Assembly (NCBI GenBank): GCA_945888595.1
Contig: CAMDAO010000015.1
Span: 1-35,416, forward strand
Direction: 5' to 3'
Source of the DNA: Chryseobacterium gleum
GTDB taxonomy: Bacteria; Bacteroidota; Bacteroidia; Flavobacteriales_D; Crocinitomicaceae
Length of the DNA: 35,416 nucleotides
The notes under the pieces were generated by a model. That model was not told the DNA's origin, made no database searches, and saw nothing but the letters and a program-made list of their open reading frames with translations. This document shows positions 1-8,966 of the stretch, piece by piece. A program made the position numbers and the translations under genes. Numbering within the stretch: the stretch's first letter is position 1; each line of letters opens with the position of its first letter.

Positions 1-2002
1 AAGTTGTAATAGAAGCAGCATTAAGTCCCGTATTCCAGACTACCGAATCAACAGCTGAATAAGAGTCAGTAGTCAATGTAACGGGGTCAAGGCAAATTGT
101 CGGATCTCCCAGAATTGGAATATTATTCGGACCTAATAATAAATTTAAAGCATGAGGCTTTCCAAAACCATACGTATAATTTGGAACCGTTCCTGTATAC
201 ATATCGGTAGTACTTGTAGCAATTAAATCATGCTTAAAATCCAAATAGGAAGCGTTTGGACATTTTTGTAAATACAACGCTGCAATTCCTGCTACTACTG
301 GAGAAGCGATTGAAGTACCCGTCATTTTTGAATGCCAACCACCTGTTAATATATTATTATTATTTGCCGGATTCCCAAGATATGCTAATGTAGAAGCAGA
401 AAAAGTTATATCTCCGTTACAAGTAACATCTGGTTTTTGGAGTCTCAATCTATTTGGACCCCGACTAGATGAGTTCGTAATATTTCCGACTGGATTAGGC
501 GTAGGTGTTGAAATAGTACCATTTTTGTTGGTATATGTGAGTCTATTTCTGCAATTAGCCACCGATATTACTTTTTCAGAACACTGAAATGAAGAAACCA
601 TAGTTTGTAAAGTATCTGGCATTTGATAATTTACAATTTCGGGAACAATAGCTGCACTTGGTAAAGTTAGTTCCATGTCATTTGCTCCCAACCAAGCACC
701 ACTCCATAAATCGTATTTACCAGTACCTTTCGTCATAAATCTATACTTATAGGTTGTTGAATCGACATCTTCCATAAAAAATTCTAAATGAAAAGCACTA
801 TCTATTATTTCTGTCCAAATTTGCATTGAAGCTATTTTATTTGATCCATTGTAAATTGTATCATATACAACAACACCTAAATTATCACGTGCATTCCTGA
901 AACTAGTCCTACCTCTAAAACCATAGGATGGAGCAGGTTTATCAGCTCCAAAAGCAAAATCAAAATGAGCATCAGCAGTATCTGCCCATAAATCAAAATA
1001 AACTGTATTAGTCGAAGGAGGCCCAGCAACATAATTATTATTAAACCATACAAAAGTGGTATCCGCGTTAACGTTTCCCCCTAAATGAAATTTACCACTA
1101 GATGCTGCTCCTCCATTTCCTGCTGCTGTAACAAGGATTCTCCCCCCTTTTGCATCAAGCATCTGTTCTACTGCTAAAGTAGCAGGATCATTCCCGTCAT
1201 GACTACCAAAATAGCCTCCTGCACTGAGGTTAATGACAGCAGGTAAACCTAAAGAATCTGCAAATTTATAGATATAATCGCAAGCATCCGCTACTGTTAA
1301 TGTCCAATTGGTAGCATTTAAATCCGTCACAACCATCACTATTTTTGAATCAGGAGCCATTCCTTTATTTTTACCATTTGCTAATCCATTACCTGCGGCA
1401 ACGCCTGTAACCTGCGTTCCGTGTTTATTAGTTGGGAGATATGTACAAGTTCCATTATTGATATATGTACTATCCCATAATCGTCCCATGCCATATTCAG
1501 TATACGTATTTAGCCCAGAGTTGTCAGTATGATCCCAAATTCTCATTACTCTTGTTTTCCCATTAGCAAATTTAAAATCAGGATGATTAAAATCTACTCC
1601 AGTATCAATAACTCCTATTACTACCCCTTCACCTGTGTATGGTTGAGCAAGCCCTCCCAATCCCTGATGCACTGGCTCCACGTATCTTGATAAACGAATT
1701 GTATCACTTAATAATTGAGGCGGTCCCGTTTCAAAATAAAATTGTTTGATATTTCCATTGGATTGATTGTCATTTATCCAACTTGGGGTTGCCGTAATAA
1801 ACAACCAAGAAGAAGTTCTGTATTTAATCTTAATATTTTCTTTCAATAAAAAATCGACCAATCCATTCTCGTTTTTTAAACAAAAAGCAGTCATTTTATC
1901 AGGAGATTTTTTAAGGCATTCTTTAAATTTAGGATGTGAACTTTGAGAAAAAGATAACACTGAATATGTTAGTGCAATTATTGTTAATACGAGTAATTTC
2001 AT
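1..2002 (-). CDS. Secreted S8 (subtilisin-like) serine protease, C-terminus outside window
   Basis: The reading frame is open from an ATG at 2002 to the window edge, giving 667 residues with no stop. The N-terminus (MKLLVLTIIALTYSVLSFSQ) is a signal peptide. The subtilase triad is visible: Asp133 in VIDTGVD, His194 in NKHGTQVTG and Ser564 in GTSIASPVVAG, with an AAGNG oxyanion segment between them. About 200 residues rich in Trp, Asp and Phe lie between the oxyanion loop and the Ser and look like an inserted beta-sandwich domain. After the protease domain the chain continues into an Ig-like or T9SS-type region (PTICLDPVTLTTDS), so a C-terminal sorting domain off the edge is likely but not seen. 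A -7-like box (TATATTTA, 2038-2045) lies upstream. It is divergent from another subtilase at 2141. The catalytic class is certain; the substrate is unknown. Confidence 0.93.
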   Translation of the reverse strand, partial: MKLLVLTIIALTYSVLSFSQSSHPKFKECLKKSPDKMTAFCLKNENGLVDFLLKENIKIKYRTSSWLFITATPSWINDNQSNGNIKQFYFETGPPQLLSDTIRLSRYVEPVHQGLGGLAQPYTGEGVVIGVIDTGVDFNHPDFKFANGKTRVMRIWDHTDNSGLNTYTEYGMGRLWDSTYINNGTCTYLPTNKHGTQVTGVAAGNGLANGKNKGMAPDSKIVMVVTDLNATNWTLTVADACDYIYKFADSLGLPAVINLSAGGYFGSHDGNDPATLAVEQMLDAKGGRILVTAAGNGGAASSGKFHLGGNVNADTTFVWFNNNYVAGPPSTNTVYFDLWADTADAHFDFAFGADKPAPSYGFRGRTSFRNARDNLGVVVYDTIYNGSNKIASMQIWTEIIDSAFHLEFFMEDVDSTTYKYRFMTKGTGKYDLWSGAWLGANDMELTLPSAAIVPEIVNYQMPDTLQTMVSSFQCSEKVISVANCRNRLTYTNKNGTISTPTPNPVGNITNSSSRGPNRLRLQKPDVTCNGDITFSASTLAYLGNPANNNNILTGGWHSKMTGTSIASPVVAGIAALYLQKCPNASYLDFKHDLIATSTTDMYTGTVPNYTYGFGKPHALNLLLGPNNIPILGDPTICLDPVTLTTDSYSAVDSVVWNTGLNAASITT

Positions 2003-2140
2003 GACAACCTTTTATAATTAAAATAAACCTTGTGGAGTAAATATACGACCTTTAGGTAAAATTACTATTGTATATCTATCATTTTTTTACATTTTTGCAT
2101 AACAGATAATTTAAATTTCTTTATTTCAATTAAGTATAGG

Positions 2141-3736
2141 ATGAAAAAACACACAATAAAGTTAACCTTATCAATTTTAACCATCGGATTTAGTACAATT
2201 ATTTATGGACAAGTTGATCCCAAAATTTTAAATTGGTACAACGGTGGCGGCGCTGGAATGCAAACAGAAAAAGCATACAAAAAATTAGAAGGTAAAAAGT
2301 CCTCCACAGTAATTGTTGCTGTGATCGATTCAGGAGTGGATATTGAGCATGAAGATTTACAAGGTAAAATTTGGGTAAATCCAAATGAAATTGCAGGCAA
2401 TGGAATTGACGACGACAAAAATGGATACGTTGATGACATTCATGGTTGGAACTTTCTAGGAAATTCAGCAGGGGAAAATGTTGATCAAGCAAACCTTGAA
2501 AAAACAAGAATTTTACGCGACCTAAGTGCAAAATTCAAAGGAGTTGACCCAGCAACAATTTCAGCAAACGATCGCAGAGAATATGATTTATTTCTTGAAG
2601 TACAAGCAGATGTAGAAAGTGAATTAGCAAATTACTCGCAATATCTTCCTCAATTAGATATGCTTCCAATTATGATTAAACAGGTTCCTCTAATGGTCGC
2701 TGACAAGCTGAAAAAAGAAAATTACACGTCTGACGACCTAAATAAGTGGAATCCTTCAACAGATGAGGATAAGCAAGTAAAACAAATTGCAGGTGCTATT
2801 TTATCCGGGGAATTAACAATGGAAGTAATTGAAGCACAAACAAAACAAATCACCGAAATGTTGAATTACTCACTAAATGTTGATTTTAACGAACGCACTA
2901 TTATTGGTGATAACCCGCATGATTTTAGGGATACAAAATACGGAAACAACAATGTAGAAGGGCCAGATGCCTTACATGGTACTCACGTTAGTGGAATTAT
3001 TGGCGCAATCAGAGGAAATGGACTTGGCGGCGATGGAGTTGCTCACGACATTAAAATAATGGCATTAAGAGCAGTTCCAAATGGCGATGAAAGTGATAAA
3101 GATATTTCTTTAGCTATTCGTTATGCAGTTGACAATGGAGCGAAAGTTATTAATATGTCTTTTGGAAAAGCTTATTCGCCTCATCAAATAGAAGTTTTTG
3201 AAGCGTTTAGATATGCTGACTCTAAAGGAGTTCTGCTTGTTCATGCGGCAGGAAATGATGGGACTGACATTGATGAAAGTCCGAATTATCCAACTTCTGT
3301 CTATAGTTTTCAGAAAGAAAAATTGGACTTGTTTTTAACAATTGGCGCATCAACGCGCACAATAAAGAAAGAATTGGCAGCGAATTTCAGTAATTACGGT
3401 CAAACGAAAGTAGATGTTTTTGCTCCTGGATTTGAGATTTACAATTCTGTACCACAAAGTAAATACACAAAACTTCAAGGAACATCGATGGCTGCGCCAA
3501 TGGTAGCTGGAGTTGGTGCTTTATTAGCTTCCTACTTTCCCACTCTTACTATGCATGAAATTAAGGATGTTATGTTAAAATCTGGAAAATCTTATAAAGG
3601 GAAGAAAGAGTTTTTACCGGGTTCCGAAACCCTAGTGGACTTTGCTGCATTATCGGTAAGCGGGAAGGTTATAAATGTAAAAAATGCAGTGGCGATGTGC
3701 ACTGCATTAGAAAAATCGAAAACAACAAAAAAATAG
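2141..3736 (+). CDS. Secreted S8 serine protease with a large Asp-His insertion
   Basis: 531 residues starting at ATG 2141, with signal peptide MKKHTIKLTLSILTIGFSTIIYGQ. Catalytic residues are Asp63 (VIDSGVD), His279 (LHGTHVSG) and Ser449 (GTSMAAPMVAG), with Asn372 (HAAGNDG) as oxyanion residue. In ordinary subtilisins the Asp and His are about 30-40 residues apart. Here 216 residues separate them, and roughly residues 115-260 form a charged, helical-looking insert. Flavobacterial subtilases with this type of insert are known as a family; its role is not established. There is no obvious C-terminal T9SS domain: the chain ends in a Lys-rich tail. It probably acts in the periplasm or outside the cell. 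A bidirectional terminator follows directly. Confidence 0.93.
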   Translation: MKKHTIKLTLSILTIGFSTIIYGQVDPKILNWYNGGGAGMQTEKAYKKLEGKKSSTVIVAVIDSGVDIEHEDLQGKIWVNPNEIAGNGIDDDKNGYVDDIHGWNFLGNSAGENVDQANLEKTRILRDLSAKFKGVDPATISANDRREYDLFLEVQADVESELANYSQYLPQLDMLPIMIKQVPLMVADKLKKENYTSDDLNKWNPSTDEDKQVKQIAGAILSGELTMEVIEAQTKQITEMLNYSLNVDFNERTIIGDNPHDFRDTKYGNNNVEGPDALHGTHVSGIIGAIRGNGLGGDGVAHDIKIMALRAVPNGDESDKDISLAIRYAVDNGAKVINMSFGKAYSPHQIEVFEAFRYADSKGVLLVHAAGNDGTDIDESPNYPTSVYSFQKEKLDLFLTIGASTRTIKKELAANFSNYGQTKVDVFAPGFEIYNSVPQSKYTKLQGTSMAAPMVAGVGALLASYFPTLTMHEIKDVMLKSGKSYKGKKEFLPGSETLVDFAALSVSGKVINVKNAVAMCTALEKSKTTKK

Positions 3737-3743
3737 ATAATAA

Positions 3744-3779
3744 AAAAGCAGATGACTTTGCAACAAGCCATCTGCTTTT
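3744..3779. terminator. Bidirectional rho-independent terminator
   Basis: Two perfect 11-base arms, AAAAGCAGATG (3744-3754) and CATCTGCTTTT (3769-3779), enclose a 14-base loop. The A-run on one side and T-run on the other let the same hairpin end transcription from both convergent genes, the subtilase stopping at 3736 and the transaldolase stopping at 3788. Confidence 0.85.
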
Positions 3780-3787
3780 AATTAAAT

Positions 3788-4444
3788 TCAAGAATTTCCT
3801 TTTGCGTAGTCCGCTAAAAATTGCTGAAGACCTAAATCCGTTAAAGGATGTTTTGCTAAAGCTTTAATCGCACTTAGCGGCCCCGTCATAACGTCCGCAC
3901 CTATCTCAGCACAATTAATTATGTGCATCGGATGTCGAACTGAAGCCGCGAGAATTTCTGTATTAAATCCATAATTATCAAAGATTAAACGAATTTGCGC
4001 AATTAAGTCTAAACCATTTGTTGAAACATCATCTAATCTTCCTATAAATGGAGAAATATAGGTCGCCCCTGCTTTTGCTGCTAATAAAGCCTGCCCACTA
4101 GAAAAAATCAATGTACAATTTGTTCTAATACCTTTACTTGAAAAATATTTGATTGCTTTTATTCCTTCTAATATCATTGGAATTTTTACTACAATATTTT
4201 TATGCAAGGCTGCCAGCGCTTCTCCTTCACTAATCATTCCCTCAAAATCAGTGGCAATAACTTCAGCAGACACATCTCCATCTAGAATATTACAAATATC
4301 AATATAATGCTGAAGAATTCTTTCTTGTCCTGTAATACCTTCCTTTGCCATCAAAGATGGATTGGTAGTTACCCCATCCAAGATTCCAAGATCGTTGGCT
4401 TCTCTGATATCATTTAAATTTGCTGTATCGATGAAAAATTTCAT
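3788..4444 (-). CDS. tal: Transaldolase (small TalC/MipB-type)
   Basis: 218 residues, the usual length of the small single-domain transaldolase / fructose-6-phosphate aldolase family. The barrel opens with MKFFIDTAN and continues with DGVTTNPSL, both family hallmarks. The Schiff-base lysine is Lys87 in NIVVKIPM. Residue 61 in VSAEV is Glu; characterised transaldolases have Glu here while E. coli fructose-6-phosphate aldolase has Gln, so transaldolase activity (transfer of dihydroxyacetone between sugar phosphates in the pentose phosphate pathway) is favoured. It is a cytosolic enzyme. A -7-like box TATTTTTA (4472-4479, minus strand) suggests its own promoter. Confidence 0.93.
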   Translation of the reverse strand: MKFFIDTANLNDIREANDLGILDGVTTNPSLMAKEGITGQERILQHYIDICNILDGDVSAEVIATDFEGMISEGEALAALHKNIVVKIPMILEGIKAIKYFSSKGIRTNCTLIFSSGQALLAAKAGATYISPFIGRLDDVSTNGLDLIAQIRLIFDNYGFNTEILAASVRHPMHIINCAEIGADVMTGPLSAIKALAKHPLTDLGLQQFLADYAKGNS

Positions 4445-4693
4445 AAGTATGTTTTAGTAAATATTATTTCGTAAAAATACAGTCTTAAAAGCAGAATGGT
4501 TTGAAAGGTCATTTTTATTTTTCAACACATTAAAAATAAACAGTAGAAATTGAACAATGGTAGTCAATGGTTACTGGTAACTTACTATTTTTCCACTATA
4601 ATTCAACTTACCTCAGATTAGCAGCTCTGTACAATTTCATTAAACCTACACAATTTAATAAGCATTGACTGAAATAGCAGTTACTTCGATAAT

Positions 4694-5614
4694 TTATTCT
4701 CCCCAATTATCTAATTCTTCTTTACTCCATAATTCAGGGAAGAATATTCTTCTTTGGTATTTTGGTAACATATACTTCCTCCAATCACTACCTCCAGTCG
4801 CCTCCACGACAACACCTTTTGGTTGTAAATATTTTTCAGCTGCGTAGTAATGAGCCATTACCCATGTGATATTTACTGTGTGATCATAATGACGCATAGC
4901 TTGAACTAATTCGGGATTTGTTCGATCGTTCTCTGTAAGAGTCTTAAATTTAGCGTATAAATTGGTGGTATTGTACTCTTCCATTTTTCGAATAAACATA
5001 CTTTTATACTTTTCTTCAAACAAAGTGATCAACGTATTCTTTTTTCCTGTTTTATGATCTTTTCCAGCAGCTTGCCAATACAAATGGTCATACGCATGCT
5101 CAAAAGGAGTGTTTCTATCTATACCAGCCCTAAATCGGAAATCAATCAAATTAATTAAATCTGTTGATCCGAATTCAATTAGCCTATATTGAGCACTTTG
5201 AAACCCACTTGCTGGAGTTAAAGTATTTCTAAATTTTAAATATTGCTCAGTATCCATACCATCTTGCATTATTTTAAATGAAGATGAAAGCATGTCAAAA
5301 TAGCGACTAATTCTTGAAAGTTTCTCTGTAAAAAATTGCACCGTTACTTCGTCCGAACTTGTTACCTGTTCCATTTCCCAAAGAATCATTTTAAAAAGTA
5401 ATTCATTGATTTGATGGTACATAATAAAAACCATCTCATCGGGTAAAGTGGTCCTTTGTGTCTGAAGTCCTAACAGTGATTCTGTTTGTATATAATCCCA
5501 ATATGTTATTGGTTTTGCCCATACTAATCCCTCTAAATGAGTATCTGTATTTTGATTAATCGCTACAAACTTTTCTTCCAGTCTCCTTAATAAATCCACT
5601 TTAATATCTTCCAT
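4694..5614 (-). CDS. kynA: Tryptophan 2,3-dioxygenase
   Basis: 306 residues. Family signatures are clear: YWDYIQTESLLGLQ (38-51), FIMYHQINELLFK (63-75) with distal His67, the substrate-binding stretch FRNTLTPASGFQS (128-140), the proximal haem ligand His255 in WVMAHYYAAEKY, and the TGGSDW loop near residue 273 before FFPELW. The enzyme opens the indole ring of L-tryptophan with O2 to give N-formylkynurenine, the first step of the kynurenine route, which in Flavobacteria can feed de novo NAD synthesis or Trp catabolism. No other kynurenine gene is in this window. A perfect -7 box TATCTTTG (minus strand, 5634-5641) lies 19 bases before the ATG. Confidence 0.94.
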   Translation of the reverse strand: MEDIKVDLLRRLEEKFVAINQNTDTHLEGLVWAKPITYWDYIQTESLLGLQTQRTTLPDEMVFIMYHQINELLFKMILWEMEQVTSSDEVTVQFFTEKLSRISRYFDMLSSSFKIMQDGMDTEQYLKFRNTLTPASGFQSAQYRLIEFGSTDLINLIDFRFRAGIDRNTPFEHAYDHLYWQAAGKDHKTGKKNTLITLFEEKYKSMFIRKMEEYNTTNLYAKFKTLTENDRTNPELVQAMRHYDHTVNITWVMAHYYAAEKYLQPKGVVVEATGGSDWRKYMLPKYQRRIFFPELWSKEELDNWGE

Positions 5615-5633
5615 AGTTCTTATTTTCTAAGTT

Positions 5634-5641
5634 CAAAGATA
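5634..5641 (-). promoter_or_regulatory. Bacteroidota -7 box of kynA
   Basis: On the minus strand this reads TATCTTTG, a full match to TAnnTTTG. It is 19 bases upstream of the kynA ATG. No clear -33 TTG is visible. Confidence 0.6.
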
Positions 5642-5772
5642 TTAATATTCCTTATGTAAAAAAATGATACCCATCAATTTATTAGTATCAGCAGATAAAA
5701 TAAATCTAGAAACTAGTCAATCTATAATATATTGATGGAAATCGGTTACCTTGTCCCTAAATAAAACTCACA

Positions 5773-6942
5773 TCACTCCTCTATATTTTCAAATGGATAA
5801 TTCCCAAAAACGGTAGAGAGACGATTAATCGAATAAACGCTTTGTGAATTTGTATTTGTTAATGCGATAATACATACGGTATCTGTGCGCAGCGATGCGT
5901 AACACCCTTTATTTCCATGCCACCAACCACTGTGAAAAAAATAGGGGTCCTTTCCTTGCAATTCAACAATTCTCATTCCCAAACCATAATTTTTCTTTCC
6001 TGCATTTTCGTAGCTATACCCTTTATACATTTCTTTTTTTGCACGTGCACTCAAAAAATCATCTGAATAGCTACCTAAATCCATTTTTAGAAGATCTCTA
6101 ACAGTACTGTACATGTTTTTGTCGCCATAAACATCATCTAAATAATCAAATGATTGTTTAGACATCCTCGAATTATATGACTGAGAGACACTTTCTTTCT
6201 CCCTAGAATTATCCATTATAAAACTCTGTGTCATTTTTAAAGGCTGAAAAATCAATTCTTGCATTGCTTTAGGAAACTGCTTTTTTGTTATTTTTTCTAT
6301 AATCAATGCCAGGAGAGCGTAATTCGTATTACAATAAGCAAAATGATGGTCTGGTTGAAAATTTAAGGGGAATTTATTTTTTTTCAATAGCAATAAGACA
6401 TCTCGATTCCTCAACATTTTACCCATGGGCCAAGATTTATATGTGAAATATCCATAATACGGAATCCCGCTTCTATGATTCAAGAGCATTCTTACTGAAA
6501 TCCCTTCGTATGGTAGCTCAGGTAAATAATTTCGAACATCCTCGTCTAACAGTATTAATTTCTGATCAACTAAACGTAAAATCGCCAAAGACGTAGCCAC
6601 TTTACTGATAGAAGCTAAATGCAATGAAGAGTTTCTACCTATTTTAATTTCTTCATCATAATTTGAAAAACCATTGTATCTCTCAAAAATAATCGTTCCA
6701 TTTTTGGCAACGAGAAACATCCCATTAAATTGATTGCCACCCAAATAATTGTCATAAAAAAATTGTATTTTCTCTGTTTTTTCTTTCAAATATTTTTTTG
6801 ATGGTCGAGAAAAAAAAGGAGCGTAATTTACTTCCATATTTTTTTTATCCGCTTTATTTTTTTCACGTGAATAACCGCATGAACTCAAAAAAAAGTGTAA
6901 AAGCACTACTAAAAAAAGATTTTTTATTGACAGGAGAAACAT
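5773..6942 (-). CDS. Beta-lactamase-fold serine hydrolase lipoprotein
   Basis: 389 residues. The N-terminus is hydrophobic and ends in the lipobox LSSC (Cys22), so this is a predicted lipoprotein. The SxxK catalytic motif is Ser111-Ile-Ser-Lys114 (HLASISKV). YCN in FAYCNTNYALL is the second motif (Tyr-x-Asn), and HSG in FFHSGWWHG is the third. This is the PF00144 family, which includes class C beta-lactamases, D-aminopeptidases and esterases; the motifs do not fix the substrate, and resistance should not be assumed. The -7 box TACCTTTG (6947-6954, minus strand) ends only four bases before the ATG, so the mRNA is probably leaderless. No alternative start keeps the lipoprotein signal. Confidence 0.9.
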   Translation of the reverse strand: MFLLSIKNLFLVVLLHFFLSSCGYSREKNKADKKNMEVNYAPFFSRPSKKYLKEKTEKIQFFYDNYLGGNQFNGMFLVAKNGTIIFERYNGFSNYDEEIKIGRNSSLHLASISKVATSLAILRLVDQKLILLDEDVRNYLPELPYEGISVRMLLNHRSGIPYYGYFTYKSWPMGKMLRNRDVLLLLKKNKFPLNFQPDHHFAYCNTNYALLALIIEKITKKQFPKAMQELIFQPLKMTQSFIMDNSREKESVSQSYNSRMSKQSFDYLDDVYGDKNMYSTVRDLLKMDLGSYSDDFLSARAKKEMYKGYSYENAGKKNYGLGMRIVELQGKDPYFFHSGWWHGNKGCYASLRTDTVCIIALTNTNSQSVYSINRLSTVFGNYPFENIEE

Positions 6943-6946
6943 GATT

Positions 6947-6954
6947 CAAAGGTA
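6947..6954 (-). promoter_or_regulatory. -7 box abutting the start of the serine hydrolase gene
   Basis: Minus-strand TACCTTTG matches TAnnTTTG exactly and ends four bases from the ATG at 6942. The predicted transcription start then falls on or next to the start codon. Confidence 0.6.
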
Positions 6955-7235
6955 TAACTTATCCCTTATTAAAAAAGACATCAATTCGACTTATTAAGTA
7001 AATAATACTAACAATACAAAAAATATTTCTTTTAAAAAACTAACTATCAATTAATTAAAGTGTTAAAAACTAAAACAATACAGATGGTAGGTGATAATTT
7101 TAAAATCTACTTATTGCGGATTATTATTAGTAACCGAAGTATTTCTTTTCTATCATCTGACAATCATTAATTTGATATAAAAAATTGTTATCTCAATAGA
7201 TAATAAATAATTAGATCAAAGGTGATTTTATTCCT
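6955..7235. other. AT-rich intergenic region between divergent promoters
   Basis: Non-coding, very AT-rich DNA between the promoters of the serine hydrolase (leftward) and FKBP (rightward) genes. I see no RNA gene, tandem repeat or strong hairpin in it. Confidence 0.6.
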
Positions 7236-7243
7236 TATATTTG
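7236..7243 (+). promoter_or_regulatory. -7 box of the FKBP gene
   Basis: TATATTTG is a full match to TAnnTTTG and lies 12 bases before the ATG at 7256. It overlaps the TTG at 7241, which rules that TTG out as a start codon. Confidence 0.6.
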
Positions 7244-7255
7244 TTGCAAAAATAT

Positions 7256-7708
7256 ATGAAATATCTATTTCCTTGTCTCCTATTTTTATTTTCCTTCAGT
7301 TCTTGCGGTAAAAAGAAAGCTGCAAAACAAGCAAAAGCTGACGAAGCAATAATTGTAAAATACATTGCTGATCATAAACTCACAGCAACAAGAACAGATT
7401 CTGGCTTGTATTATGTGGTTGATGTCATCGGAGGGGGGATCCATCCAAATACAAATTCTCAAGTCAGAGTTTCATATAAAGGTTATTTTACAGACGGTCA
7501 GGTCTTTGATCAAAGTGACGCGGCAGGAATTATTTTCGGTCTCAATAGCGTAATAAAAGGATGGACTGAAGGTATTCCGTATTTTAAAGCTGGAGGATCA
7601 GGTAAATTATTAATTCCTTCCGTTTTGGGATATGGCACTTCTGGAAATTCAGGAATTCCTGCCAACTCGGTTCTCCTATTTGACATTGGATTAATAGAGG
7701 TCTATTAA
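7256..7708 (+). CDS. FKBP-type peptidyl-prolyl cis-trans isomerase, lipoprotein
   Basis: 150 residues from ATG 7256. An in-frame TTG at 7241 is rejected because it sits inside the -7 box. The signal MKYLFPCLLFLFSFSSC ends in a lipobox cysteine (Cys17), followed by a Lys-rich linker. The FKBP core follows: VRVSYKGYFTDGQVFDQS, then VIKGWTEGIPYFKAGG, LLIPSVLGYG and a terminal VLLFDIGLIEV. This is a one-domain enzyme that catalyses isomerisation of X-Pro bonds in envelope proteins, placed in the periplasm by its lipid anchor. Related small FKBP lipoproteins are common in Bacteroidota. The HTH gene 40 bases downstream has no evident promoter and is probably cotranscribed. Confidence 0.92.
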   Translation: MKYLFPCLLFLFSFSSCGKKKAAKQAKADEAIIVKYIADHKLTATRTDSGLYYVVDVIGGGIHPNTNSQVRVSYKGYFTDGQVFDQSDAAGIIFGLNSVIKGWTEGIPYFKAGGSGKLLIPSVLGYGTSGNSGIPANSVLLFDIGLIEVY

Positions 7709-7748
7709 TTGATTTTTTTTCCTGCTAACTTAATTCAACAAAAATAAA

Positions 7749-8759
7749 ATGACCATAGATCTACAAGCAACCTTAATTAATATTATTAAAGAAAAAATTG
7801 GAAAAGAAGACACTATTGGTCGTTCTTTAGCCGATGTTTTAAGCCTTAGTCAAGATGCTGTGTACAGGAGATCTAGAGGAGAAACTCTTTTTACGATTTA
7901 TGAACTTCAAAAAATTTGTTCATACTATGGAATCTCATTTGATTCTTTGATGGACATGAAGCAAAATACGGTCATTTTTGAATACAATTCGTTAAACGAG
8001 TATGATTATAGTTTAGATTCTTATTTAGAAGGAATTTTGGATGGTATGAAAAAATTACAACAATGTACAAATCCAAACATTGTACTAACAGTAAAAGACA
8101 CGCCTCTTTTTCAACTGCTCAACTTCCCGCACCTTGTTCGGTTCAAGTTGTACTTTTGGGCAAAAACATACTTAAACATTACTGAATATAAGGATCAACA
8201 ATTTATTCATGAAAAAATATCTGATAAAACATTCCAAACAGGAAAAAATGTATTACAGATTTACAATACAATACCCTCCAAAGAGATTTACGATGTTGAT
8301 TTATTAAGAGGCTTTGTCAGACAAATTCAATATTATTTTAATGCTTATTTATTCAAGGATCCTACTCATGCTGTCGTTCTCTTAGATCAAACACTTCAAT
8401 TAATTAGCCATATAAAGGCTCAGGCCTTAATAGGTAAGAAATTTATGTATGGAACTCAATCCCCATTTTCAGGGAATGATTTTGAAATGTATTATAATGA
8501 AACGATTAATCCCGATAGTACCTATTGTTTTAAATCGAAAGAAAAAAGCGGACTTTATTTAACGCACAACATGATGAATTACTTGCAGACCACCAATGAA
8601 GAATATGTGCAAGAAACTGATCAAATAGTAGATAAATTGATGGCTAACTCTAGTTTAATTAGTGTAACCAATGAAAGAGAACGAAATTCATTTTTCCATC
8701 AAGTTGAAAGAACAATAATTGCTTTTAAGCAAAAAATCGAATATGACTTGACAATTTAG
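7749..8759 (+). CDS. Helix-turn-helix regulator with large C-terminal domain
   Basis: 336 residues. Residues about 10-70 read as an XRE/BetR-like helix-turn-helix: GRSLADVLSLSQDAVYRRSR carries the turn and recognition helix, and TIYELQKICSYYGISFDSLM is the typical end of such a domain. The remaining 260 residues (rich in Tyr, Phe and Leu, with predicted helices such as LLRGFVRQIQYYFNAYLF) match no domain I can name and may be a ligand or oligomerisation module. No signal peptide, so cytosolic. It lies 40 bases after the FKBP gene and is probably in its operon. DNA binding is inferred from the N-terminus; targets are unknown. Confidence 0.75.
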   Translation: MTIDLQATLINIIKEKIGKEDTIGRSLADVLSLSQDAVYRRSRGETLFTIYELQKICSYYGISFDSLMDMKQNTVIFEYNSLNEYDYSLDSYLEGILDGMKKLQQCTNPNIVLTVKDTPLFQLLNFPHLVRFKLYFWAKTYLNITEYKDQQFIHEKISDKTFQTGKNVLQIYNTIPSKEIYDVDLLRGFVRQIQYYFNAYLFKDPTHAVVLLDQTLQLISHIKAQALIGKKFMYGTQSPFSGNDFEMYYNETINPDSTYCFKSKEKSGLYLTHNMMNYLQTTNEEYVQETDQIVDKLMANSSLISVTNERERNSFFHQVERTIIAFKQKIEYDLTI

Positions 8760-8915
8760 CAATTAACACACGCAAAATAATTTATTTTCTACGGAAATCG
8801 AAACTCGAATCTAGTGAAAAAATAGAATAAACCAAATAAACAAAACTCCCATTAATGAAACGCTTCTAAATAAGCGAATATCACAAAAAAAATATAACTA
8901 GATGCGAAATTCAGT

Positions 8916-8947
8916 TTTGAAATACGCAAGGAATTGACATACATTTG
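8916..8947 (+). promoter_or_regulatory. Promoter of the 8967-10732 operon
   Basis: TTTG (8916-8919) and TACATTTG (8940-8947) are separated by 20 bases, a full -33/-7 pair of the Bacteroidota sigma factor. The ATG follows 19 bases after the -7 box. Confidence 0.7.
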
Positions 8948-8966
8948 TCTTATCAATACATAAAAC

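Noticed and set aside
1308-1532. Plus-strand frame within the first subtilase gene
   Set aside because: Antisense to the catalytic region around the Asp and His motifs of an obvious protease.
5773-6942. Beta-lactam resistance gene
   Set aside because: SxxK, YxN and HxG motifs occur in many esterases and peptidases of this fold; nothing in the neighbourhood points to resistance.
7241-7255. TTG at 7241 as start of the FKBP gene
   Set aside because: The TTG is part of the -7 box TATATTTG, and the ATG at 7256 gives a normal lipoprotein signal.
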